This document shows, piece after piece, positions 50,643 to 63,242 of a stretch of 64,000 nt of DNA. Each line of letters begins with the position of its first letter. Position 1 is the first letter of the stretch. Both the position numbers and the translations under genes were made by a program. Source of the stretch: Fredericiella sp038205395 (lineage in GTDB: Bacteria > Chloroflexota > Anaerolineae > Caldilineales > Caldilineaceae); NCBI GenBank assembly GCA_038205395.1, contig JBBRBX010000016.1, positions 1 to 64,000 on the forward strand, read 5' to 3'. The notes beneath the pieces were generated by a model. It did not search any database. It had not been told where the DNA came from and saw only the letters and a program-made list of their open reading frames with translations.

Positions 50643-50798
50643 AAAATGGGCCGGTCGCATTGACTGGCCCTCCTCATCTCCGCGCCCCCTCCGCCCCTCT
50701 GCGTTGAATCCTTCCTCTCCCTCCCCCTACACCGGCAAATTATCCTCATGATAGAATAAAGGAAGAGAAAGTTGCGGTTGCCAGCGAAAGGGAATGCC

Positions 50799-51129
50799 AT
50801 GCAAGCGGAAGCAAACACTACGGCACAACGTTTGTCCATCTTGGCGGATTTATACAAACAAGGGCAGGCCAGCCAACTGATGGATCGCACCCTCGATAAG
50901 CTGTTGGCGCATGAAGCAGAGCAAGCGCGAGCAGAGCTTGCGGTTTTACAGGCTGACCTGGCGTTATTCGAACAGCAATATGGGCTGGACTCCGCCGAAT
51001 TTTTACGCCGCTACCAAGCAGGCGAAACCAGCGATCGCATGGATTTTGTTGACTGGGCCCTCCCTGGTGCGCATGCAGAACAATCTCCTGCATCGTTTAC
51101 ACCTTCTCACTGGTGGAAGCGCAACATGA
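50799..51129 (+). pseudogene. Frameshifted TumA-like antitoxin gene
   Basis: ATG 50799 (AAGGGA upstream) opens a helical protein with KQGQASQLMDRTLDKLLAHE, FEQQYGLDSAEFLRRYQAGE and MDFVDWA. The family-like ending SLVRMQNNLLHRLHLLTGG is in the +1-shifted frame that closes at 51129. A single extra C in the GGGCCCTCCC run near 51055-51064 accounts for the shift. The pattern resembles TumA antitoxins as I remember them. No TumE toxin follows, so this looks like a decayed orphan, unless the extra base is a sequencing error. Confidence 0.6.
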
Positions 51130-51148
51130 GTCCAACTGAGTATAATTC

Positions 51149-51943
51149 TTACCCCACCACCCGCCCCAGCCACGCAACAAACTGGTTCCAGGCCTCGCCC
51201 GGCGCGCCGCCTTGGCGAACGGCTTCCATGCTGCTGACAAAGGCGTGGCCGACGCCGTCGTAGATGGTGATCTCGTGGTCGATGCCGGCGGCCTGCAGGC
51301 CGGCCTCGAAGTGCGCAACCTGCTCCGGGGAAGGGGCCTGGTCCTCGGCCCCAAAGATGCCCAGCACCGGGCCGGGCAGCCGGCGTAAAAGCGCGGGATC
51401 GCTCTCCAAGCTGCCGTAAAACACACCGGTTCCCGCCAGGTCAGGGCTGCGCAGGCTGTACTGCAGCGCCTTGCCGCCGCCATAGCAGAAGCCCATGACG
51501 ACGATGCGGTCAGGGTCCACGTCCGGCTGCTCCTGCAGCCAGCGCAAGACAGGGTCGAGATCGCCCAGCACTTGGGCTTCGGGAATGGTCAACGTGAGAT
51601 AGATGGCGCGCGGCAGCCAGCCGGTGGCGCGGCCGCGATACATGTCCGGCGCCACAACCACATACCCCTCCGCCGCCAGCGCATCGGCCTTGTCCACGAT
51701 CTCCGACTTCAATCCCCAGAATTCGTGCAGCATGATCACCGCCGGGAAAGGGCCTGCCCCCGCCGGGCGCGCCACGTAGGCGCCCACCGGCTGCTCCGTA
51801 CTGCCGGCAATCTCCGTATTGGTCAAAGCAGCGACGCGCCCGCCGCCCACCAGCGCGTCCACGGCCACCGATGCAACCACGAAGACGACGAACACGACAA
51901 TGAGAAGCAAGAGGCCCAGCAGGATGCGCTTGAGTAGTTTCAT
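51149..51943 (-). CDS. Membrane-anchored dienelactone hydrolase family protein
   Basis: The 264-aa alpha/beta hydrolase has an N-terminal helix (KRILLGLLLLIVVFVVFVVA), the nucleophile elbow GFCYGGGKAL with Cys as in DLH (about residue 152), the acid in IFGAEDQAP and the His in GVGHAFV. Likely acts on ester or lactone substrates outside the cytoplasm. The DUF433 gene upstream overlaps it by 4 bp, an odd pairing for a TA module. Confidence 0.88.
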   Translation of the reverse strand: MKLLKRILLGLLLLIVVFVVFVVASVAVDALVGGGRVAALTNTEIAGSTEQPVGAYVARPAGAGPFPAVIMLHEFWGLKSEIVDKADALAAEGYVVVAPDMYRGRATGWLPRAIYLTLTIPEAQVLGDLDPVLRWLQEQPDVDPDRIVVMGFCYGGGKALQYSLRSPDLAGTGVFYGSLESDPALLRRLPGPVLGIFGAEDQAPSPEQVAHFEAGLQAAGIDHEITIYDGVGHAFVSSMEAVRQGGAPGEAWNQFVAWLGRVVG

Positions 51944-52173
51944 GTCATCACCAGTTCGGTACGCTTGACTTGACTGAGCCGCGCTGCGTAAGCCAGCACA
52001 GCAAAAATATCCTCCCGCTCAAGATCCTCATAGTCGGCGAGAATTTCGTCAATTGTCATGCCGGCGCTTAGCCACTCCAGCACGGTTTCGACGGGATAGC
52101 GCAGACCGCGCACGACCGGTTTGCCATGGCAAATCTGTGGATCGATGACAATGCGCCCCAATAGAGGTTGCAT
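51940..52173 (-). CDS. DUF433 antitoxin-type protein without toxin
   Basis: The 77-aa protein is a compact DUF433 domain: IVIDPQICHGKPVVRGLRYP, VETVLEWLSAGMTIDEILAD and YEDLEREDIFAVLAYAARL. AAGGAGA precedes the ATG. The gene normally after it would encode a DUF5615 toxin; instead the dienelactone hydrolase gene overlaps its end. It may now be an orphan regulator. Confidence 0.85.
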   Translation of the reverse strand: MQPLLGRIVIDPQICHGKPVVRGLRYPVETVLEWLSAGMTIDEILADYEDLEREDIFAVLAYAARLSQVKRTELVMT

Positions 52174-53623
52174 CTGATCTCCTTCTTCAAATCATGTCCC
52201 ACTGATCGCTTATTGCACCTGAGCAAACTGCACGCTGTGACTGTCTTGCTGTCACGACCCCTCCCCGCGCCGCGCCGCCGCCCGCTTGCTCACCTGCGCC
52301 TGCTGGCTGCGGCTGCCGCGGTAGCCGGGGGCGGTAATGCCCAGCCAGCGGCAGCGGTTGATGTCCAACATGCGCGTGCGCAGCCACGGCTCGATCTGCT
52401 TGGGGTCGGCACTGGTGGTGATGACGGTGGGCAGCAGCGCGTTGTAGCGGAAGTTGAGCAGCTGGAAGAGCTTCTCGCGCGCCCAGGGGGTGGCGCTTTC
52501 GGTGCCTAAATCGTCCAGAATCAGCAGCGGGGAGCGCTTGATCTCGTCAAAGCGGCGGTCATAGGAGGTGGTCGCCTGCGGGCTGAAGGCGGCGCGCAAA
52601 TGGTCGAGCAGGTCGGGCACCACCACAAACATGGCGTCGGTGCGCATCCGCTCTACATAGTCGTTGGCGATCGCGGCGGCCAGATGGGTTTTGCCGCAGC
52701 CATTGGTGCCGGCTAAAACCAACCAGCCCTGCGGCGCAGCGGCATAGTCGGCGCAAATCTGCACCGTCTCACGCAGGTTGCCGCGTTCGCTCGCCGAGAG
52801 ATCGCTGCGCTGCGCGTCAAAGGCGGCAAAGCGCTGCTCCTCATGCAGCGCCAGCGTGCTCAGATCGCTCTGCCCGCTGTTCTTGCCGGTGCGGAAATCG
52901 GGTGCCAAAATTGCTACATTATTCACCAGCACCGCATCCATCAAGCGGCTGCGCAGGCGCGGGTCCAGCTCGTCCAGCCGCTGATTGGTCGTGATGACCG
53001 TGGGCAGTTGGCTGTTGTAGCGATGGTTGAGCAGTTGGAAGAGCTTTTCCTGCGCCCAGGGTGTGCTGGACTGGGCGCCCAGATCGTCCAGCACCAGCAG
53101 CGGGGTGTTGCGCACTTGCTCAAACAGCGCATCATAGCCGGTCTCGCTCTGCGGGCTGAAGGCGGCGCGCAGGTGGTCGAGCAGGTCGGGCACAGTCATA
53201 AAGATGGCGGAGCAACCTTCAGCCACGCACGCATTGGCGATAGCCGCCGCCAGATGGGTTTTGCCGCAGCCGTAGGCGCCGGTCAGCAGCAGCCAACCTT
53301 CCGGCTGCTGGGCATAGACGATACAGGTTTCAAAGGCGCGGCGCAAATTGCCGGCGCGGTCGTGCGCCAGGTGGCTGGGTTCGGGGATAAAGGAGCCAAA
53401 GGTCAGCCGTTCGAGCGCGCCCAGCGAACTCAGCGCCTGCAGCGAACGCAGCCGCCGCTGCTGCCGCTCGGCGGTGCGACATTGGCAGGGCACAGCCTTG
53501 CCGAAATCAGGGTGGCCAAAGGGCAGATCGGGCACGACAAAGCCCAGCCCCCGGCAGAGCGGGCAGGTGGCCAGGTCTACATGCACGGCAGCCGCGTGTT
53601 CAGCCGCGCGTTCCGCCCCTGGT

Positions 53624-54373
<750 letters not shown>

Positions 54374-54392
54374 AATCTCCAGTAAAGCAGAA

Positions 54393-55751
<1,359 letters not shown>

Positions 55752-55788
55752 AAATAAATGCGCAATCTGTTAGGTGCAGTCCAGCGAC

Positions 55789-55824
55789 AAAAACGGCGAA
55801 GCTGCCGGTGCGCAGCCTCGCCGT
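55789..55824 (-). terminator. Intrinsic terminator after the bifunctional nuclease family gene
   Basis: On the minus strand ACGGCGAGGCTG and CAGCTTCGCCGT form a 12-bp stem with one wobble, followed by five T residues (A-run 55789-55793 on the plus strand). It separates this gene from dnaB. Confidence 0.8.
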
Positions 55825-55853
55825 CTTACATGATAGATTGGAGACGGATCGGG

Positions 55854-56375
55854 TCAGTTGCCGAGCAGGCTGTCCAGATCCAAACCTTCGACAAAATCCT
55901 TGAACGCGCCCAGGTCTTCCGGGTTGCTTTCGCCCAGTTCCGCCTGTGCGCCTTCTTCGGTCAGATTCATTTCTTCTTCCGGCAGCATCCCCGCCTGATC
56001 CATCACCTCTTCGGCCACATAGATAGGGGCGCTGACACGCACGGCCAGCGCAATGGCGTCGCTGGGCCGGCTGTCGATTTCGACCGTGTCGCCGTTGAAC
56101 TCCAGCACGATGCGGGCAAAGTAGGTGTTGCGTTCGAGGCTGCTGATCAGAATATGCACCACCTCCGCACCCAGTGTCTCGATGACCGACTTGAGCAGGT
56201 CATGCGTCAGCGGGCGCGGCGCTTCCATCCCCTGAAGCTGAAGCGTGATGGCATCCGCCTCGAACGGCCCAATCCAGATGGGCAGAAACCGTTCGCTGCT
56301 TTCCTCTTTCAATACGACGATACGATTCTGCGACAACAAGCTGACTCGGATGCTGTCGATGGTGACTTCGATCAT
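55854..56375 (-). CDS. Bifunctional nuclease family protein (DUF151)
   Basis: The 173-aa protein has the BFN core: MIEVTIDSIRVSLLSQNRIV, RFLPIWIGPFEADAITLQL, RPLTHDLLKSVIETLGAEV and SRPSDAIALAVRVSAPIYV, with an acidic C-terminal tail. Plant and bacterial members have reported DNase/RNase activity. GGGAGGA precedes ATG 56375; the upstream frame to 56549 is not used. Confidence 0.9.
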   Translation of the reverse strand: MIEVTIDSIRVSLLSQNRIVVLKEESSERFLPIWIGPFEADAITLQLQGMEAPRPLTHDLLKSVIETLGAEVVHILISSLERNTYFARIVLEFNGDTVEIDSRPSDAIALAVRVSAPIYVAEEVMDQAGMLPEEEMNLTEEGAQAELGESNPEDLGAFKDFVEGLDLDSLLGN

Positions 56376-56662
56376 GAATCCTCCCTGCTTCAGACCAACT
56401 GGCAGTGCGGTTTGAGGCAGTGACCTGGGCAACGAATTGGCCGGCAGTGATTCCGGCTTTCTTTTATTTCCGGTGATGTTCCGGCTGCTTTCCGGGCGCA
56501 GTGCTTTGCGTATGCGCAGTGTATCACTATTTAGCTGCGAAGCGCACATCCATACAGTGCAAGCAGCGGGGAGTATAGCATACTTGGCAGCGGCTGCAAA
56601 GTAATTTTTTCTTCCCGAAATTTGCTTTTTTGCCCAGGCAGCACTATACTATCGTCTTGTGA

Positions 56663-56738
<76 letters not shown>

Positions 56739-56746
56739 TGCAAAGC

Positions 56747-56776
56747 AAGCCTTGCCCCAATGGGGCAAGGCTTTTT
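56747..56776 (+). terminator. Intrinsic terminator of tRNA-Pro
   Basis: AAGCCTTGCCCC (56747-56758) and its reverse complement after an AAT loop form a 12-bp stem running into six T residues. It also separates the tRNA from the convergent lysS. Confidence 0.92.
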
Positions 56777-56783
56777 TGTTGGG

Positions 56784-58370
<1,587 letters not shown>

Positions 58371-58420
58371 AAGCTGGTCCTTACTGGTCCTTGCTGTTTC
58401 TTGCTGTTGGGCGTGAAACG

Positions 58421-58443
58421 CCCGGCGCTTGACAAGCGCCGGG
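58421..58443 (-). terminator. GC-rich hairpin between greA and lysS
   Basis: CCCGGCGCTT (58421-58430) and AAGCGCCGGG (58434-58443) make a perfect 10-bp stem with a 3-nt loop. On the minus strand it is followed by CGTTTC rather than a clean T-run, so it is probably a partial terminator. Confidence 0.6.
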
Positions 58444-58475
58444 CAGATTGTCAAAGATCGGTTGGGGCGCAAGCT

Positions 58476-58952
58476 TTACTTCACGCGCACGATCTCAAAG
58501 ATGATTTCCCCGCCCGGCGAGTCGACGACAGCCTGCTGACCGATGCGCCGGCCCAGCAATGACTTGCCCAGCGGGCTTTCGTTGCTGATGCGCCCAGCGG
58601 TCGGGTCAGCTTCGGGCGGGCCGACAATGGTGTATTCTTCTTCGCTGTCGGAGCCGCTCTCGCGCACCACCACCGTGCGGCCCAGGCTGACCACATCGGG
58701 CGCGGCGGAATCGTCGGAGATCACCTTGGCATTCTTCAGGATGATTTCCAACTCGCGAATGCGTCCCTCCAGAAAGCCCTGCGCCGTTTTGGCTTCGTCA
58801 TAGCCGGCGTTTTCGCTGATATCACCCTCGGCCTTGGCCTCGGCAATCATCTGCGCAACCTCACGGCGGCGTGTCGCGGTCAAGTACTCCAGTTCTTCCT
58901 TGACCTTGCGCATCCCTTCGGCTGTCAGGTAAATCGGTTGATTGTTTGCCAT
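58476..58952 (-). CDS. greA: Transcription elongation factor GreA
   Basis: The 158-aa protein has the N-terminal coiled coil (MRKVKEELEYLTATRRREVAQ, with EGDISENAGYDEAKTAQG carrying the tip acidic residues) and the C-terminal FKBP-like domain (SNESPLGKSLLGRRIGQQAV is typical). It rescues backtracked RNA polymerase. Its ~400-nt leader contains hairpins and a T-run close to the start codon. Confidence 0.95.
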   Translation of the reverse strand: MANNQPIYLTAEGMRKVKEELEYLTATRRREVAQMIAEAKAEGDISENAGYDEAKTAQGFLEGRIRELEIILKNAKVISDDSAAPDVVSLGRTVVVRESGSDSEEEYTIVGPPEADPTAGRISNESPLGKSLLGRRIGQQAVVDSPGGEIIFEIVRVK

Positions 58953-58982
58953 AGTTACACTCTCAAGCTGCTGTCACTCATC

Positions 58983-59088
58983 AAAAAAACTTCATCATGC
59001 ACAGGTTGGGCCGTTCTGCACCCTCCCCGCCTTTTGCCATGCGGGAGCTTCCGGCCAATACGAAGTCGGGGGCTTCTGTGTGCAGAAC
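58983..59088 (-). promoter_or_regulatory. Candidate attenuator in the greA leader
   Basis: On the minus strand GTTCTGCAC (59080-59088) can pair with GTGCAGAAC (59013-59021). Alternatively its TGCACA part (59079-59084) can pair with TGTGCA (58998-59003), which is followed 8 nt later by seven T residues (58983-58989). Two exclusive pairings, one near a T-run and 30 nt before the greA ATG, resemble a terminator/antiterminator switch. Confidence 0.45.
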
Positions 59089-59271
59089 ACGCCCCTCATC
59101 GACGATTTCAATTGTCACTTGCGGAATTCATCTGCCCCTGCTGACTCTATAACGCACAATCATGAGGCCTTGTTTCAACCGCTCCGGCTGTTCCCAGCCG
59201 GAACCGGATAAGGCTGCCGTACGCTGTAGAGCATTCCGCCTGCCTGCCAATAGCAACACAAGAGGCATATG

Positions 59272-59359
59272 AAAACACCGCCCCCGCTGGGGCGGCGCAG
59301 CCTCTCGTGTCCTGTTTGACAAAGCAAGCGCCGACCTGCAGTGAGGTCGGCCCAATGAC
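59272..59359 (-). ncRNA. Candidate short terminated leader RNA upstream of greA
   Basis: From the predicted start near 59359 the minus strand shows hairpin GCCGACC/GGTCGGC (59330-59351) and then hairpin CCGCCCC/GGGGCGG (59278-59295) followed by TGTTTTC. The transcript would be about 88 nt, either an sRNA or a prematurely terminated greA leader. E. coli greA also yields leader RNAs, but no sequence similarity is claimed. Confidence 0.45.
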
Positions 59360-59365
59360 TCCTGT

Positions 59366-59394
59366 ATTATAGCCTATACAGCTTCCAGTGTAAA
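59366..59394 (-). promoter_or_regulatory. Promoter of the greA leader
   Basis: On the minus strand TTTACA (59389-59394) and TATAAT (59366-59371) are exactly 17 bp apart. This is the best promoter in the gap and places transcription ~400 nt before greA. Confidence 0.65.
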
Positions 59395-59439
59395 ATTCAC
59401 TTCTCGACCAAACAACAGCTTTTGAGCGGAGAATCCGTC

Positions 59440-60246
59440 ATGTCCGACCACGCAGCGCAGCCCACCCCTTTTGATGGCTTTGCGCGCTATTATGATGCCG
59501 ACTATCGGGACTATACGGACGATCTCGACCTCATCCTCACGCTGGCCGCCGAAGCGGGCGACCCCATCCTGGAACTGGGCTGCGGCACTGGCCGCCTGCT
59601 AGCGCCGCTGGCGGTCAACGGCCATACGGTGACGGGGGTGGACATCAGCCCGGCCCTGCTGGCGGTTGCCGCCGACAAGATCAGCGCGCTGGCCGCAAGC
59701 GGCAGCGTTGACCTGGTGCGGGCCGATATGCGCAGCCTCGATCTGCCCTGCCGGGACTATGCCTTCGCTTTCTGCACCAGCAACACGCTCATGCACCTGA
59801 CCAGTGCGCAGGAGCAGCTGCAGGCGCTGCGCAGCGTCCACCGCCATCTGCGCCCGCAGGGAACGCTGCTGATCGATCTCTTCAACCCCGATGTCGCGCG
59901 TCTGACCGCCGCCAACGGGCTGCAGGAACTGGCCGACCACTGGACGGACGCCGCCGGCGCCCAGGTGGTCAAGTGGGTCGTGCGCACGGTGGACTGGGCC
60001 GAGCAGCTTCAGGAGACGGTTTTCACCTATGAGGAGACACTGCCCGACGGCAGCAGCCGCCGCACCGTCTGCCCCTTTGTGCTGCGCTTCCTGTGGCGCA
60101 ATGAGGCGGAATTGATGCTGGAGGCGGCCGGTTTTAGCGTGGAAGCGGTGTGGGGCGATTTTGAAGGCGGCGACTATGATGCCGCCGGCGACCATCTGAT
60201 TCTCCTGGCCAGAAAAGAAGCGGCCACAGCAGCCGGAAGAGAGTAA
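59440..60246 (+). CDS. Class I SAM-dependent methyltransferase
   Basis: The 268-aa protein has FDGFARYYDADYRDYTDDLD at the start, SAM motif I ILELGCGTGRLLAPLAVNG (about residues 46-64), GVDISPALLAVA and FAFCTSNTLMHLTSAQEQ. It is a Methyltransf_25-type enzyme of unknown substrate. GGAGA lies before ATG 59440. The amylosucrase-type gene begins 6 bp after its stop, so the two are cotranscribed. Confidence 0.85.
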   Translation: MSDHAAQPTPFDGFARYYDADYRDYTDDLDLILTLAAEAGDPILELGCGTGRLLAPLAVNGHTVTGVDISPALLAVAADKISALAASGSVDLVRADMRSLDLPCRDYAFAFCTSNTLMHLTSAQEQLQALRSVHRHLRPQGTLLIDLFNPDVARLTAANGLQELADHWTDAAGAQVVKWVVRTVDWAEQLQETVFTYEETLPDGSSRRTVCPFVLRFLWRNEAELMLEAAGFSVEAVWGDFEGGDYDAAGDHLILLARKEAATAAGRE

Positions 60247-60252
60247 ACCCTT

Positions 60253-62262
60253 ATGTTTGATGCACCCAGATTGGCGCGCGAGAGCCAACGCACGTTGGAG
60301 CGCCTGCTGCCCCGCCTGCAGATGGAATTTGCCGGCGCCGATGTCGAGGCGTGGGACGCTTTCCGGCAGCGGCTGCAAATCCATTTCCCCACCCTTTTCC
60401 CGCTGCTGCTGGAATTGTATGGCGACCAGTACGACTTCTTTTACCAGGTGGAGCGCATCCTGGCGCTGGCTGCCGCTTCCTGGCTGGAGCGGCCCGCCGC
60501 ACTGAAGGCGCTCGACCGCCAACGCGAGCAGGAGCCGGCCTGGTTCCAGTCGGAGAAAATGCTGGGCGGCGTCTGTTATGTCGATCTGTTCGCCGGCGAC
60601 CTGCAGCAACTGCGCCAACAAATTTCCTATTTTCAAGAGTTGGGGCTGACCTATCTGCACCTGATGCCGCTGTTTGACGCCCCCCAAGGCGACAGCGACG
60701 GCGGCTATGCCGTGAGCGACTACCGCACGGTCGATGCACGGCTGGGCACGATGGCGGATCTCAAGGCGCTGGCCGCCGACCTGCGCGCCGCCGGCATGAG
60801 CCTGGTGCTCGACTTTATCTTCAACCACACCTCCGACGAGCACCGCTGGGCCAAGGCTGCGCTGGCGGGTGATGCCGACCATCGCGACTACTATTTCCTC
60901 TTCCCCAACCGCACCATGCCCGACGCCTACGAGCGCACGCTGCGCGAGATTTTTCCGGAGAAACATCCGGGCGCCTTCACCTGGCGTGCGGAGATTGACC
61001 GCTGGGTGTGGACAACCTTTAACGTCTTCCAGTGGGACCTCAACTATCGCAACCCGGTGGTTTTCCGCGAGATGGCGGGCGAGATGCTCTATCTGGCCAA
61101 CGCCGGGGCGGAGGTGCTGCGGCTGGATGCGCTGGCCTTCACCTGGAAGGAGATAGGCACGGTGTGCGAGAGCCTGCCCAAGGCGCATACCCTGGTGCGC
61201 GCCTTCAACGCTCTGCTGCGCATCGCTGCGCCCAGCCTGCTCTTCAAGTCGGAGGCGATCGTGCATCCCGACGAGGTGGCCCGCTATATCGGCGAGGAGG
61301 AGTGCCAGCTGTCGTACAACCCGCTGCTAATGGCGCTGCTGTGGAACAGCCTGGCCACGCGCGAGGTGAAGATGCTGCAGCGGTCGATGAGCTACCGCTT
61401 TCAGATTGCGCCGGGCTGCGCCTGGGTCAACTATGTGCGCGTCCACGACGACATCGGCTGGACCTTTGACGACGGCGACGCCGCTGCCCTGGGCATCAAC
61501 GGCTATGACCACCGCCGCTTTCTCAACGCCTTCTACAGCGGGCGCTTCCCTGGTTCCTTTGCGCGCGGGCTGCCCTTTCAAGAGAACCCGCGCACCGGCG
61601 ACGCCCGCATCTCCGGCACACTGGCTTCGCTGGCGGGGCTGGAAAGTGCGCTGCGCAGCGGGGACAGGGGCGAGATCGACCTGGCGGTGCGCCGCATCTG
61701 CCTGCTGCATGCCATCATCCTCAGCATCGGCGGCATCCCGCTGATCTATTTAGGCGACGAAGTGGGCACGCGCAACGACTACAGCTATGCCAACAACCCG
61801 GCCAAGGCGGACGACAGCCGCTGGGTGCACCGTCCCGCCACCGATTGGCAGAAGATGGAGCGCCGCCACGACCCTACCACCATTGAGGGGCGGATTTACG
61901 GCGCGCTGCGCCATCTGATTGCGCTGCGCAAGGCGACGCCGGCGCTGGCCGGCCAGCAGATGAGCGTCATCAACTTCGGCAACGAGCATGTCTTCGCCTA
62001 CGTGCGCACGGCCTCGGAAGATAACGTCGCAGAGGCAGGCAAGCAAGGCCTGGAGCACAGCCCAGAGCAGACGCCCAGCCGGCGTGTGCTGGTGGCGGCC
62101 AACTTCAGCGAGCAGCTGCAGCCGATTGCCGCCAACGAAGTACGCCTGTACGGGCTGGACTACCGCTTTCACGACCTGATCAGCGGCCAGACGATTGTCC
62201 TGGGCGACGAACCGCTGCTGCTGGAGCCGTATCAGGTGCTGTGGCTGACCGGCGCCGCCTGA
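60253..62262 (+). CDS. Amylosucrase-type GH13 alpha-glucan enzyme
   Basis: The 669-aa protein matches GH13 subfamily 4: an all-helical N-terminal domain (ARESQRTLERLLPRLQMEFA), GGVCYVDLFAGDL, LMPLFDAPQGDSDGGYAVSD (the DSDGGYA block specific to amylosucrase/sucrose hydrolase), then LDFIFNHTSDEH, nucleophile Asp near 292 (VLRLDALAF), acid/base Glu near 334 (FKSEAIVHP) and the third Asp near 399 (RVHDDIGW). It makes glucan from sucrose or hydrolyses sucrose. No signal peptide. A nearby sucrose transporter is not obvious. Confidence 0.88.
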   Translation: MFDAPRLARESQRTLERLLPRLQMEFAGADVEAWDAFRQRLQIHFPTLFPLLLELYGDQYDFFYQVERILALAAASWLERPAALKALDRQREQEPAWFQSEKMLGGVCYVDLFAGDLQQLRQQISYFQELGLTYLHLMPLFDAPQGDSDGGYAVSDYRTVDARLGTMADLKALAADLRAAGMSLVLDFIFNHTSDEHRWAKAALAGDADHRDYYFLFPNRTMPDAYERTLREIFPEKHPGAFTWRAEIDRWVWTTFNVFQWDLNYRNPVVFREMAGEMLYLANAGAEVLRLDALAFTWKEIGTVCESLPKAHTLVRAFNALLRIAAPSLLFKSEAIVHPDEVARYIGEEECQLSYNPLLMALLWNSLATREVKMLQRSMSYRFQIAPGCAWVNYVRVHDDIGWTFDDGDAAALGINGYDHRRFLNAFYSGRFPGSFARGLPFQENPRTGDARISGTLASLAGLESALRSGDRGEIDLAVRRICLLHAIILSIGGIPLIYLGDEVGTRNDYSYANNPAKADDSRWVHRPATDWQKMERRHDPTTIEGRIYGALRHLIALRKATPALAGQQMSVINFGNEHVFAYVRTASEDNVAEAGKQGLEHSPEQTPSRRVLVAANFSEQLQPIAANEVRLYGLDYRFHDLISGQTIVLGDEPLLLEPYQVLWLTGAA

Positions 62263-62708
62263 TATACAAAGTTTATACAATGCGTAGAGGATGCGAAACG
62301 AACGTCCAGGCGCAAGAACAAAAGGCCGACGAAGGGCAGGCGGCGCTGGATCAAGCCGCGCTAGGCACATGTGAAAGATTGCACAAAGCCGCCGCATCGC
62401 AACCGGCGTCGCGACAATAGATGGACAGGAAGCGGTAGAGCGTCAAGAAGATGCCCGGCCGGCTGCGGCACCGGGTCCTAAAATCGGTTATGGGCTTTGA
62501 ATTATAACAGCAGAAACAGTGGCCGAGCTTGGCCTCCAGCCGGTTACGATTCTGCGAAGTCATCTTTGCGCAAGCGCAATGATTGATACCTGCATTCACG
62601 GTAGAGTGAGGGGCAAACGCATTGAACAGCAGGGGAGCGGACGCTTGGTGCTTCTGTCTGATAGACAAAGCGAAATCCGCTCAACGGATCAATGAAAGGC
62701 AATCTCAC
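62263..62708. other. Intergenic region without a supported gene
   Basis: Between the GH13 gene and the AhpD-like gene I see no convincing coding region. A leftward frame (62351-62668) lacks a ribosome site and family features. TATAAC near 62503 is a possible -10 box. Confidence 0.5.
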
Positions 62709-63242
62709 ATGGAACCTAGGATTTTGTATACAGACGTCGCACCAGGTGCAGGGCAGGCTATGATGGCGCTGGAACACTACGTGCATCAGAGTGATCTTGA
62801 ACCGCGCCTGATTGAACTGGTGAAGCTGCGCGCTTCGCAAATCAATGGTTGTGCATACTGTATTGATATGCACACAAAGGACGCCCGGGCTGCCGGTGAG
62901 AGCGAACAGCGGCTGTACGCACTCACCGCTTGGCAAGAGACGCCATTCTACAGCGCACGCGAACGAGTTGCGTTGGCTTGGACCGAGGCGGTGACACGCA
63001 TTGCCGATGGACATGTCCCCGATGAGGTCTATGCGCAGACACGCGCGCAGTTTGGCGAGAAGGAACTCGTCGATTTGACGATGGCGGTGATTGCCATCAA
63101 TGGGTGGAATCGCTTGGCGATCAGCTTTCGATCTGTCCCAGGCGTCTACCAACCCCCGCAAAGACACAATGAGACAGAAAGAAAGAGGGGTCAGACGCCT
63201 AAGGCCCTGACTGATGAGCAGTACGTCGATAGGCAGCGTTAA
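62709..63242 (+). CDS. Carboxymuconolactone decarboxylase/AhpD-family protein
   Basis: The 177-aa protein has the AhpD-like core LIELVKLRASQINGCAYCIDMHTKDAR spread over residues 36-63, with the redox CXXC (CAYC) and the following His, and LMAVIAINGWNRLAI-like final helix. Likely an alkylhydroperoxidase-type redox enzyme. ATG 62709 (MEPRILYTDV) is used; the longer frame lacks support. Its end overlaps the convergent DUF1858-like gene by 44 bp. Confidence 0.88.
   Translation: MEPRILYTDVAPGAGQAMMALEHYVHQSDLEPRLIELVKLRASQINGCAYCIDMHTKDARAAGESEQRLYALTAWQETPFYSARERVALAWTEAVTRIADGHVPDEVYAQTRAQFGEKELVDLTMAVIAINGWNRLAISFRSVPGVYQPPQRHNETERKRGQTPKALTDEQYVDRQR

Noticed and set aside
50670..50735. Pyrimidine-rich tract after the antitoxin gene
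   Set aside because: Low-complexity strand bias downstream of a terminator-like hairpin; no further structure or site is evident.
59599..61266. 555-codon leftward frame
   Set aside because: Antisense to the methyltransferase and GH13 genes; a composition artefact.
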